Source of the DNA: an uncultured Bacteroidales bacterium
GTDB lineage: Bacteria > Bacteroidota > Bacteroidia > Bacteroidales > Paludibacteraceae
Length of the DNA stretch: 34,564 nucleotides
Reading direction: 5' to 3'
Assembly (NCBI GenBank): GCA_937910305.1
Contig: CALEPS010000022.1
Coordinates: forward strand, 1-34,564
Under the pieces are notes generated by a model, which saw nothing but the letters and a program-made list of their open reading frames with translations, had not been told where the DNA came from and ran no database searches. Of this stretch, positions 1-7,262 are shown piece after piece (positions within the stretch are counted from its first letter, which is position 1; each line of letters starts with the position of its first letter). Both the position numbers and the translations under genes were made by a program.

Positions 1-104
1 ACACGAATAAGCAATTACTCTGTAGAGCTATTAAGCTCATGAGGTTGTGAGTTTTGGGTTACCTGAAAATGCGTTAGGGTGCAAGCAGGGTACAAGCAGG
101 GTAC
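1..104. repeat. 103-base direct repeat, copy 1
   Basis: This copy is about 97% identical to 283-385: by eye there is one substitution in a T/G run, one single-base deletion in an A run and one C/T change. It contains a small dyad GAGCT-ATTA-AGCTC (25-38) and a short tandem repeat of an 11-mer (CAAGCAGGGTA) near its 3' end. It may extend past the window edge. I see no coding potential in it. Its function is unknown; it could be a recombination site, a leader element or a duplicated intergenic end. Confidence 0.85.
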
Positions 105-282
105 GAGGTTGTGAGTAATGCGTATGAACAGAGATGTTGACAATGTGTGAGAGGATTAGTATGCTTGTTTTTCACATTTTGTAAGCATAGCGCGTTTTCG
201 TGAACAACCATCAAGGGCCTGATGCTAAGCAGGCAATGGAGAGGAATGGATTAGTCGGTTGTCTGGGAGCTCGCTCACAAGA
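105..282. other. Spacer between the two direct repeats, upstream of wzt
   Basis: No gene is visible here. A weak promoter-like match, TTG (137-139), 20 bases, then TATGCTTG (160-167), has one mismatch to the Bacteroides TAnnTTTG box. It overlaps a 7-bp dyad, TATGCTT (160-166) and AAGCATA (183-189). Either could serve the wzt transcript, but the support is weak. Confidence 0.25.
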
Positions 283-385
283 ACACGAATAAGCAATTAC
301 TCTGTAGAGCTATTAAGCTCATGAGGTTGTGAGTTTTTGGTTACCTGAAATGCGTTAGGGTGCAAGCAGGGTACAAGTAGGGTAC
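283..385. repeat. 103-base direct repeat, copy 2
   Basis: This is the second copy of the repeat at 1-104 and ends about 35 bases before the wzt start codon. It has the same GAGCT-ATTA-AGCTC dyad at 307-320. Its position directly upstream of wzt means it would be in the leader of any transcript entering from upstream. Confidence 0.85.
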
Positions 386-420
386 AAGCTATAGGAAGAG
401 AAATAAGATAAAGACAATAT

Positions 421-1716
421 ATGAGCAAGAATATTGCGATAGAGTTTGAACATGTAAGCAAGCAGTATCGGCTGGGGTTAGTGAGTACGAAGACCCTGAG
501 CCACGACATCCGCCGCTTCTGGATAACGAACGTCCTCGGCAAAGAGGACCCGTATCTGAAGATCGGCGAGACGAACGACCGTGCAAAAAAAGGATCAAGT
601 GAATACGTCTGGGCACTGAGGGATATTGATTTTAAGGTGGAGCAAGGCGACGTTGTCGGCATCATCGGTAAGAACGGTGCCGGCAAGAGCACATTGCTCA
701 AGCTGTTGAGTCGTGTAACTGGTCCCACTACTGGGACCATAAGAGCCCATGGCCGAATAGGTTCGTTGCTGGAAGTCGGCACAGGATTCCACGGCGAGAT
801 GACGGGTAGGGAGAATATCTTCATGAACGGCGCTATCCTCGGCATGACGCGTAATGAGATCCAAGCCAAACTGGATGAAATCATTGATTTCTCCGGCTGC
901 GAGAGATATATTGACACCCCTGTAAAAAGATATAGTTCCGGTATGACAGTCCGCTTAGGCTTCGCTGTAGCTGCTTTCCTGGATCCTGAGATCCTCGTCG
1001 TGGACGAAGTCCTTGCCGTTGGCGACGCCGAATTCCAGAAGAAAGCCATCGGCAAGATGAAAGATGTCTCCCAAGGCGAAGGCAGGACAGTGCTTTTTGT
1101 TAGTCATAATATGGGCTCAATTCGCCAGTTATGTAAGACGGGTATCGTTTTAGATAAAGGATCTGTAACTTATTCCGGCGGAGTGTTTGGAGCCGTAGAT
1201 TATTATCTTGCAACAAATGCATTTGTTCAAACAGCAACTCATGTTGATATTGAGGAATCTCAACATGATAAGAGTCGTAGCATGGATGCTCAGTTGGTAA
1301 TGGCTGAGTTTGTTGAGGATAAAGCCGTATTTGCGTCTGATGAAGATATTAAAATAAGAGTAAAGGTTAAGTCCAGAGTGAAAATAGAGAATTGCCGAGT
1401 AAATATCGGTATATATGACACGTCGGAAGCACCTATTGGCTCTTATTCTTCTGACGCCTTTTTTAAGATTGGCGCAGGAGAAGAAAAACTCTTAGAATAT
1501 ACAATAAAAAGACCCAATTTGGCATTAGGATCTTATTCTATAGCTTTCTCTGTAGGAATGGGAAATGCAGCGGAAGGAGAAACTAATCTTGATGTTATTC
1601 ATCACGTGTTGACATTTGAGATTGACAAACTTTCCAAAGAAAAGAATTTATACTTTGTCAAATGGGATAGTAGTTGGGGAGTAATGCGATTTGAAGCTGA
1701 AATGAAGGAATTATAA
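421..1716 (+). CDS. wzt: Polysaccharide ABC exporter ATP-binding protein (Wzt) with C-terminal sugar-binding domain
   Basis: This is the cytoplasmic ATPase of an ABC-2 exporter that moves lipid-linked O-antigen or capsule polysaccharide across the inner membrane. Visible motifs are a Walker A (GKNGAGKST, residues 83-91), an ABC signature (YSSGM, about 170) and a Walker B followed by VVDEVLAVGDAEF (about 190-203), which is typical of the Wzt/TagH group. From about residue 245 to 431 there is a beta-rich extension like the Wzt C-terminal domain that recognises the modified end of the glycan. The full length fits extended Wzt proteins. The partner permease Wzm is not in the window and is expected just upstream. 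The gene ends 2 bases before rfbF, so the two are probably co-transcribed. The ATG at 421 gives the expected N-terminus. Confidence 0.93.
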   Translation: MSKNIAIEFEHVSKQYRLGLVSTKTLSHDIRRFWITNVLGKEDPYLKIGETNDRAKKGSSEYVWALRDIDFKVEQGDVVGIIGKNGAGKSTLLKLLSRVTGPTTGTIRAHGRIGSLLEVGTGFHGEMTGRENIFMNGAILGMTRNEIQAKLDEIIDFSGCERYIDTPVKRYSSGMTVRLGFAVAAFLDPEILVVDEVLAVGDAEFQKKAIGKMKDVSQGEGRTVLFVSHNMGSIRQLCKTGIVLDKGSVTYSGGVFGAVDYYLATNAFVQTATHVDIEESQHDKSRSMDAQLVMAEFVEDKAVFASDEDIKIRVKVKSRVKIENCRVNIGIYDTSEAPIGSYSSDAFFKIGAGEEKLLEYTIKRPNLALGSYSIAFSVGMGNAAEGETNLDVIHHVLTFEIDKLSKEKNLYFVKWDSSWGVMRFEAEMKEL

Positions 1717-1718
1717 TT

Positions 1719-2492
1719 ATGAAAGCAGTTATTTTAGCCGGAGGTTTTGGCACTCGTATTAGCGAGGAAAGCCATTTAAGACCAAAGCCAATGATTGAGA
1801 TCGGAGGAAAACCCATCTTATGGCATATCATGAAATGGTATAGCCGCTTTGGCATCAATGAGTTTATTATCTGTGCAGGATATAAGCAAGATGTAATAAA
1901 AGAATGGTTTGCTAACTATTTTATTCATACTTCAGATATCACGTTTGATTTCACTAATGGTAGAGATATAATTGTACATAGCCAACACGCCGAGCCATGG
2001 AAAGTGACTATAGTTGATACAGGCTTGAAAACCATGACCGGAGGACGTATCAAGCGAGTGAAAGACTATATCGGTAACGAGCCTTTCTGTATGACATACG
2101 GCGATGGAGTGAGTGATGTGGATATAGAGGCGTTAGTAGAATTCCATAAGAAAAACGGGCATATTGCCACACTGACGGGTATTATTCCTGAAGGACGTTT
2201 TGGTATTATGGACTTGCAGGGAGATAGTATTAAGTCTTTCCGTGAAAAAAACAAAGAAGATACAGGCTGGATTAATGGTGGATTTATGGTTCTAGAACCG
2301 AAAATCTTTGAATATCTGAGCGGAGATGAGTGCGTTTTTGAACGCGAACCATTAGAAAGACTCGCCCAAGAAGGTCAGTTGGATTGCTATAAACATGAAG
2401 GCTTCTGGCAGTGCATGGATACGCTTCGCGACAAGGAAAAATTAGAAAAACTCATTGCAGAAAACAAAGCACCTTGGATGGATTTTAACTAA
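1719..2492 (+). CDS. rfbF: Glucose-1-phosphate cytidylyltransferase
   Basis: The enzyme makes CDP-glucose from CTP and glucose-1-phosphate, the entry step to CDP-deoxysugars. The N-terminus carries the nucleotidyltransferase signature (LAGGFGTR, then RPKPM), followed by an RfbF-like sequence with MTYGDGVSD around residues 125-133, containing the metal-binding Asp. The 257-residue length is normal for the family. The usual next gene, rfbG, lies about 4.8 kb downstream because an accessory cassette (2506-6935) sits between them. The gene starts 2 bases after wzt. Confidence 0.95.
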   Translation: MKAVILAGGFGTRISEESHLRPKPMIEIGGKPILWHIMKWYSRFGINEFIICAGYKQDVIKEWFANYFIHTSDITFDFTNGRDIIVHSQHAEPWKVTIVDTGLKTMTGGRIKRVKDYIGNEPFCMTYGDGVSDVDIEALVEFHKKNGHIATLTGIIPEGRFGIMDLQGDSIKSFREKNKEDTGWINGGFMVLEPKIFEYLSGDECVFEREPLERLAQEGQLDCYKHEGFWQCMDTLRDKEKLEKLIAENKAPWMDFN

Positions 2493-2505
2493 AAATTTTA
2501 AGTAT

Positions 2506-2808
2506 ATGACAAAACAAGCAATTATTGATGTTATTCAAAAATTCGCAGAGAATAGCGGAAAAATGTATTACCAAGAATTTTATATTGGTATCACAAGTGA
2601 TATTAATGAGAGATTATTCAAGGGACATAAAGTTGATGAAAATAATAGTGCTTATATTTATAAATGTGCCGATACAGAAGAAATAGCGCGAGATGTAGAA
2701 AAACATTTTCTTGATAAAGGAATGAAAGGTGATACTGGAGGAGGGACAGGAAATAATGATGTAAAATGGGTATACTGCTATGTTTTAGCAAAAAATACTG
2801 AACCATAG
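2506..2808 (+). CDS. Small GIY-YIG-like protein, 100 aa
   Basis: I chose the ATG at 2506, 13 bases after rfbF; an upstream in-frame start would overlap rfbF and add unconvincing residues. The protein contains YQEFYIGITSDINERLF (residues 22-38), which resembles the start of a GIY-YIG nuclease core (Y-Y-x-G-I-T then an Arg). Further on are AxxVEKHFLDKGM and a glycine-rich GDTGGGTGNND stretch. The full GIY-YIG domain is usually about 80-100 residues, so this would be a stand-alone minimal version. No second domain or signal peptide is visible. It is the first gene of the inserted accessory block. Nuclease activity is an inference from motif resemblance only. Confidence 0.6.
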   Translation: MTKQAIIDVIQKFAENSGKMYYQEFYIGITSDINERLFKGHKVDENNSAYIYKCADTEEIARDVEKHFLDKGMKGDTGGGTGNNDVKWVYCYVLAKNTEP

Positions 2809-2882
2809 GTATATTGTAATAGATTTAGTTTTGAAGGCTAATTATTATTGAAACGATTTACATAAAGGATGACATAAGTGAC

Positions 2883-3014
2883 ATGCATTCTATTATAATC
2901 AGTTTGATCACAGCAGAAGCTATAGCGCTCACTGCTGATTGGTACAAACGGTATCAAAGTGAGGATGTATATCAGTTATGTGCGGAAGAAATCAAATCTT
3001 TTACCACCGAGTGA
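2883..3014 (+). CDS. Possible small ORF or gene remnant, 43 aa
   Basis: An ATG at 2883 opens a 43-codon frame ending in TGA at 3014, with a hydrophobic start (about 12 residues) and a charged end. I do not recognise it. It may be a degraded 3' end of a lost gene, since its last codons lie in a 31-base repeat that recurs after the next gene (4257-4287). The coding call is weak. Confidence 0.2.
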   Translation: MHSIIISLITAEAIALTADWYKRYQSEDVYQLCAEEIKSFTTE

Positions 3015-3035
3015 TGAGCGAGAGATGACCGAGAG
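3005..3035. repeat. 31-base direct repeat flanking the DUF1016 gene, copy 1
   Basis: It matches 4257-4287 at 25 of 31 positions by hand alignment (CACCGAG, GATGAG, GAGAT and ACCGA blocks shared). The two copies bracket the nuclease gene closely, one 26 bases before its start and one directly after its stop. Confidence 0.55.
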
Positions 3036-3061
3036 AAGAGCAAGAGACAAATAATTAGAAA

Positions 3062-4255
3062 ATGATAGAAGAAAACGAAATATCAAAGCAACCGCATATC
3101 GTGAAATCTCATGATATATGTATTGATACGGACTATGCTGAATGGATCGCCGAGTTGAAGCACCGCTATCGTTCGGCGCAAGTGAAGGCTTCTGTGCGTG
3201 TGAATGCGGAAAAATTGCTCTTCAACTGGGAGCTGGGACGTGACTTGGTGCAAAAAAAGGCCGAAGAACGTTGGGGCGCAGGAGTAGTAGAGCAAGTGAG
3301 CCTTGATCTCCAGCGTGAGTTTCCTAATGCAGAAGGGTTTTCGACCCGCAATATCTGGTATATGAAACAGTGGTATTTGTTTTATTATCAGGAGGATACA
3401 AAAATGCACCAACTTGGTGCAGAAATTGAAAGTACAAAACTGCACCAGTTTGGTGCAGAAATTGATGACTCAAAACTCCACCAATTCGGTGGAGAATTTC
3501 CAGCTCCATTTGCGTTAGTTCCTTGGAGACACCATGTAGAGATTATCTCCAAATGCAAATCCGTTGATGAAGCGTTGTTCTATATAAGCAAGACGATAGA
3601 GCAGGGTATGAGTCGTGCAGCATTGGTGAATTGCATTAAGGCGAACTTATACGAACATCAAGGAAAGATACTCAATAACTTTGCCGAGCACATGCCTGCT
3701 TTGCAGAGTAAGCTGGTGCAAGAGGTGCTCAAAGAGAACTATGATTTCGGCTTTGCAACCGTGAAGCATGAGATTTACGACGAGCAGGAGTTAGAAGAGG
3801 CCTTGAGCAAAAGTGTAGCAGATCTGTTGCTGGAACTCGGGACAGGCTTTGCGTTTATAGGAAGACAGAAGGAACTGATAGCCGGAGATACGACGCGCAG
3901 GATTGATTTGCTTTTCTATCATATCCGCTTGCGTTGCTATATAGTGTGCGAACTGAAAGCAAAGGCTTTTGAACCGGAATTTGCCGGTAAACTGAATTTC
4001 TATGTCAATGCGGTAGATGACCTATTGAAAGCCGAAGATGATAATCCAACTATCGGCTTGCTTATCTGTTCGGATATGAATAAAGCGGACGTGCAATGGT
4101 CGTTCCGGGGCATCAGTACTCCAATGGGAGTGGCAACGTATAATAATGTGCGCATCAAAGACATGCTTCCGACGCAAGAACAACTGAAGGAGCGCATGGA
4201 ACTGCTCCAAAAAGAGTTGCGCGAAACAAAACGACTGATGAAAGCAAATAAGTGA
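3062..4255 (+). CDS. DUF1016/YhcG-type PDDEXK nuclease family protein
   Basis: Residues about 20-105 match the N-terminal DUF1016 region (WELGRDLVQKKAEERWG, then STRNIWYMKQWY). The C-terminal half has the YhcG-type PD-(D/E)xK core: D282 in RIDLLFY, E297 and K299 in CELKAKAFEPEFAGKLNFYVNAVDD. Members are predicted DNA-acting nucleases often found beside restriction systems or mobile DNA; the substrate of this one is unknown. Between the two domains, residues 113-148, are three 12-residue tandem repeats with the core KLHQFGAEI. The following IPWRHH-like segment (VPWRHHVEIISKCKS) is conserved in the family. Length, 397 residues, is slightly long because of the repeats. It sits in the cassette splitting rfbF and rfbG and is flanked by 31-base direct repeats. 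Confidence 0.85.
   Translation: MIEENEISKQPHIVKSHDICIDTDYAEWIAELKHRYRSAQVKASVRVNAEKLLFNWELGRDLVQKKAEERWGAGVVEQVSLDLQREFPNAEGFSTRNIWYMKQWYLFYYQEDTKMHQLGAEIESTKLHQFGAEIDDSKLHQFGGEFPAPFALVPWRHHVEIISKCKSVDEALFYISKTIEQGMSRAALVNCIKANLYEHQGKILNNFAEHMPALQSKLVQEVLKENYDFGFATVKHEIYDEQELEEALSKSVADLLLELGTGFAFIGRQKELIAGDTTRRIDLLFYHIRLRCYIVCELKAKAFEPEFAGKLNFYVNAVDDLLKAEDDNPTIGLLICSDMNKADVQWSFRGISTPMGVATYNNVRIKDMLPTQEQLKERMELLQKELRETKRLMKANK
3398..3505 (+). repeat. Three 36-base coding tandem repeats, each containing a hairpin
   Basis: Units lie at 3398-3433, 3434-3469 and 3470-3505 inside the DUF1016 gene. Each contains an inverted repeat: 3405-3421 (8-bp arms, 1-base loop), 3440-3458 (8-bp arms, 3-base loop) and 3476-3494 (7-bp arms, 5-base loop). 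In the third unit both arms change together (CTGCACC to CTCCACC, GGTGCAG to GGTGGAG), so pairing is kept while the protein changes from Ala to Gly. Confidence 0.9.
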
Positions 4256-4256
4256 T

Positions 4257-4287
4257 CACCGAGCGATGAGTTGGAGATAACCGATAG
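4257..4287. repeat. 31-base direct repeat flanking the DUF1016 gene, copy 2
   Basis: This is the partner of 3005-3035 and begins one base after the stop codon of the DUF1016 gene. The rest of the gap to 4398 shows no gene. Confidence 0.55.
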
Positions 4288-4398
4288 ACAAATGTAAATT
4301 GCTTACGGGATAGAAACGAGACGAAAAGGAGACAATCAATATGCAATAACAAAGTCAGGTTGCGCTAAACTGCCACAATATAAAACTGTTATTAAAAT

Positions 4399-5283
4399 TT
4401 GAATGAACTATTGACTAATATAAACAAATTTTGTATGAGTAAGAAGCGTACCACATTCTATGATTTTAAATCAAATATTGACTTTGACCTGCCATCAAGA
4501 AAACAACTTGAAAAGCGACTGGGAGATTATGATGTACTTGCAGAATATACCATCTGTGCGTTGAGAGATTTTCAGTATAGTGTTGCACATAGTGGTATTA
4601 ATAAAAAGCAGTTTTTCAAAGAAAGAATAATGAAACATAAAATAAATATGGGTAGTTACGTGGAGTATAATAATATGGAGCATGACCTATGTATGTTGTT
4701 TATGATTAATTCTTATGCAATGTTAAACGAATTTATCATTGCCTTTAGAGATGATATTAGGGATCTTATTAAATATGATTTTAAACTATCGGATAAAGAA
4801 GGTATTAGCAAAGTTGAAAAGTTGAATATCTCTTTAGAGGAAATCGGTATCAAGTCAGCCTGTCCTATCTGGATTCTACAATGTCTAAATTATTATAGAT
4901 ATGTAAGAAATGCTACCGCGCACAATGATGGACTTGAGATACAATGTGATGAGGCATATAAATTGATAGATATTAAACAGATACATAGTGTATATCCAAC
5001 ATTTAAGGACAAGGCTCCTAACCCAGTTAATCATATAAAAATTGATGATTTTTACTTTTACTCTGCATGTATCAAGCATTATGCCAACTATCTAGTAATG
5101 GCGCTCAAAGGTAAAGTAGATTGGGCAAATATAGGACAAACACATCACTTGTTTCAACGAAAAAATATCCCGAAAGGAACAAATCCTATGACTTGGGTGA
5201 ATGGCATCCTTACAAGATATAATTGTCATGCAACACAAGCAGCTCGAGATCAAATAGTAGAATATATTAAAGCAAATAAGTAA
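4399..5283 (+). CDS. HEPN-motif protein, Abi-like, 294 aa
   Basis: I do not recognise a named family over the full length. Around residues 160-178 there is YYRYVRNATAHNDG, with R170-N171 and H175 forming the R-x4-H signature of HEPN ribonucleases, at the end of a predicted helix as expected. Other helical segments (residues 45-125) could form the rest of a HEPN bundle. A second ATG at residue 13 (4435) is an equally possible start. The next gene follows after 6 bases, and that gene overlaps another HEPN-motif gene, so the three look like one operon. By family knowledge, such proteins are often RNases in abortive infection or toxin systems; here this is inference. Confidence 0.7.
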   Translation: MNELLTNINKFCMSKKRTTFYDFKSNIDFDLPSRKQLEKRLGDYDVLAEYTICALRDFQYSVAHSGINKKQFFKERIMKHKINMGSYVEYNNMEHDLCMLFMINSYAMLNEFIIAFRDDIRDLIKYDFKLSDKEGISKVEKLNISLEEIGIKSACPIWILQCLNYYRYVRNATAHNDGLEIQCDEAYKLIDIKQIHSVYPTFKDKAPNPVNHIKIDDFYFYSACIKHYANYLVMALKGKVDWANIGQTHHLFQRKNIPKGTNPMTWVNGILTRYNCHATQAARDQIVEYIKANK

Positions 5284-5289
5284 CATAAA

Positions 5290-5646
5290 ATGAAAGTAAT
5301 TTTATCTACAGAAAGTCCAATAGCGGCACTAAGATTGAGGAATGAAATTGTTAAACAAGTTTCAGAACAAACCACCAATCATATATTGACATGGTCGTAT
5401 CTAAAATCTGCCGATGGGTATGATATATTATATCATGATGCAGAGCAGTTTGTTTCCTATCCGGAGAGAAATGTTTTATTTAGGATACAGTTGGATGGTG
5501 CTAATTTATATTTTTCGACGGCTTGGTGGAAAAATAATCCTAGACCGAGCGAGGATATGTTTTGTTTACATGTAGGACGGTTAGTAGAGATGTTGCTAAC
5601 TCACTTTAGAGCTTTTTTTGGTAAACTTAATATCATTGATTACTGA
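5290..5646 (+). CDS. Unknown 118-aa protein between two HEPN-motif genes
   Basis: I do not recognise this protein. It is soluble, without membrane segment or signal peptide, and has a mixed alpha/beta look with aromatic-rich strands (FSTAWWKNNP, residues 77-86). It starts 6 bases after the upstream HEPN-motif gene, and its TGA overlaps the next ATG by one base, so it is very likely translated with both neighbours. Its size and position suggest a regulator, inhibitor or adaptor of the HEPN proteins, but nothing in the sequence proves this. Confidence 0.6.
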   Translation: MKVILSTESPIAALRLRNEIVKQVSEQTTNHILTWSYLKSADGYDILYHDAEQFVSYPERNVLFRIQLDGANLYFSTAWWKNNPRPSEDMFCLHVGRLVEMLLTHFRAFFGKLNIIDY

Positions 5647-6935
5647 TGGCAAATATTAAAGAAATGAAAGATGAAAAAAATCCATATATTGGAGAACTTA
5701 CTGATAATCTAGAAGAGTTTATCGAAAACATAAAATGCCTTAAAGAAACGTATGGTTATAGCGAAGGAACATTACAACAGCAATATAAAGAAGCTAAGAA
5801 AGCACACGATGATTTTTTAGCAAAATATAGTAATGGGAAATATACACAAATCCCTTCAAGTCAAAATCGCGTATATAAGAAATTAGAAAAAAGGCGAAAT
5901 CGTGCTCAACGTGCTTTTGATTTAATCCCTCCGACTTATATCATATCACTTGTTTCCTTGTATGATTCTTTTTATGCAGGTTTGATTAGGTGTATATATC
6001 ACGCTTTCCCCGAGAAATTACAAGAATGCAATAAACAATTTCTTTTTAGAGATATTTGTAATTTAGAATCTCTGCTTGATGTCAAGCAAAAAATAGTAGA
6101 TTCTGTTATAGAAGAAGAATTACGAGCGTCACATAGTGAACAATTAGATTGGTTAGGAAAGTTCATTGATGTTAAATTATTAAGTAATCCTAATGAATGG
6201 TCTGATTTTATAGAACTTACCGAACGAAGAAATCTTTTTGTTCATGCAGATGGACTCGTATCACAGCAATATATTTCTGAATGCAAAAAGTTTAATGTTA
6301 ATTTTGGAGAAGTCCCCAAAGGAAGTAAACTAACAGTTTCCAAAGAATATTTTGATAATTCTTTTAAATTATTATATAAAATTGCTATACAACTCACTTT
6401 GTTGATTTTAAACAAAACCTATCTCGGTAAATACTCAATAACTTCTGCAAATATTGATGAAGTGATCATTAATAACGTATATGAGTTGATAAGTTCAAAA
6501 TTGTATGACACAGCTATCTGCATTTCTGATTTTACTTTAGACAAGCATTTTACTCACAATTCCAAAGATAGGTGCTATATAATTCTAAATAAAGCACAAG
6601 CTTATAAATGGTCCAACAACGAAGATGAATGTATAGCTCTTCTGGCGCAGGAAGATACCACGACTTGGAATGATGATTTATTAATACCAAAACTAGTATT
6701 AGAGAATAAATTTGATGAGGTCTATGAAAAAATGAGAAAAGTAGGTGGAAGAAGTGATATAGTGTCCTCTGATGCATATAGAAATTGGCCAATATTTCAG
6801 GAAATAAGAAAAGAAGAAGAGTTTGTCAAAGTATATTCAGAAATATTTGGAGAGGAATTAGATGGAGAAACATCCATAAGAATTGTAGAGGATCCTGAAT
6901 TAAAAACTATTGAGTCTTCTATACTTTCTGATTAG
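5646..6935 (+). CDS. HEPN-motif protein with helical C-terminal region, 429 aa
   Basis: The sequence LTERRNLFVHADG has R195-N196 and H200, a classic R-x4-H HEPN signature in the RNLFVH form seen in bacterial conflict-system proteins. Residues 10-85 are lysine-rich and helical and may be a coiled coil. From about residue 275 the helical repeats (SDFTLDKHF, AQAYKWSNNEDECIAL) look TPR-like and could bind a partner or sense a signal. The start codon overlaps the stop of the 118-aa gene by one base. The gene is AT-rich and followed by a probable terminator at 6985-7034. An RNase role in defence is inferred from the motif and context. Confidence 0.7.
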   Translation: MANIKEMKDEKNPYIGELTDNLEEFIENIKCLKETYGYSEGTLQQQYKEAKKAHDDFLAKYSNGKYTQIPSSQNRVYKKLEKRRNRAQRAFDLIPPTYIISLVSLYDSFYAGLIRCIYHAFPEKLQECNKQFLFRDICNLESLLDVKQKIVDSVIEEELRASHSEQLDWLGKFIDVKLLSNPNEWSDFIELTERRNLFVHADGLVSQQYISECKKFNVNFGEVPKGSKLTVSKEYFDNSFKLLYKIAIQLTLLILNKTYLGKYSITSANIDEVIINNVYELISSKLYDTAICISDFTLDKHFTHNSKDRCYIILNKAQAYKWSNNEDECIALLAQEDTTTWNDDLLIPKLVLENKFDEVYEKMRKVGGRSDIVSSDAYRNWPIFQEIRKEEEFVKVYSEIFGEELDGETSIRIVEDPELKTIESSILSD

Positions 6936-6984
6936 ATTATGTAACTAGTTTTATTAAATATCTATGAATCGTATTTTAAATAAT

Positions 6985-7034
6985 TCTATTTTATTACGAT
7001 AGTTCATTATGCTAAACATAACAAATAAAATAGA
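6985..7034 (+). terminator. Probable intrinsic terminator after the HEPN operon
   Basis: Arms TCTATTTTATT (6985-6995) and AATAAAATAGA (7024-7034) are perfect 11-bp complements. The loop has a nested TTATG-CTAAA-CATAA hairpin, and TTTTTG follows directly. The stem is AT-rich, so efficiency is uncertain. The rest of 6936-7262 holds only the rmlC remnant described separately. Confidence 0.5.
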
Positions 7035-7154
7035 TTTTTGTAGATGCAATGTGCGTGGAGAATAGGAGATTTTATCCTCTCGTATCTGTCTCGTATGTCT
7101 CTTGTAAGTGAGGCGTAGCAGAACTGAAAAAATCAAGAGCATAAATCAATAAAA

Positions 7155-7241
7155 ATGACAATACAGAAAACACCCATAGAAGGCCTATTGGTTCTGCAAA
7201 CGGAGAACAAAGAAGGGACTATGGACTCATATGATTACTAA
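7155..7241 (+). pseudogene. N-terminal remnant of rmlC-like epimerase
   Basis: An ATG at 7155 opens 28 codons before TAA. The first 15 residues, MTIQKTPIEGLLVLQ, look like the start of dTDP-4-dehydrorhamnose 3,5-epimerase (RmlC), which begins with a similar I-x-K-T-x-I-x-G-L strand. After that the similarity ends abruptly. It is probably the scar of a lost dTDP-sugar gene left by recombination, and it sits exactly at the edge between the accessory cassette and rfbG. Confidence 0.45.
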
Positions 7242-7262
7242 TCTTGATATTAATTAAAACAT

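Noticed and set aside
297..1055. Long open frame on the complement strand
   Set aside because: It lies opposite the clearly recognised wzt, has no domain I recognise and is rich in residues typical of antisense reading.
4388..4398. TAAAATTTG resembling a -7 box
   Set aside because: The spacing between TA and TTTG is one base too long, and it directly touches the start codon, leaving no leader.
7239..7246. TAATCTTG before rfbG as a -7 box
   Set aside because: One mismatch and no TTTG or TTG about 20 bases upstream.
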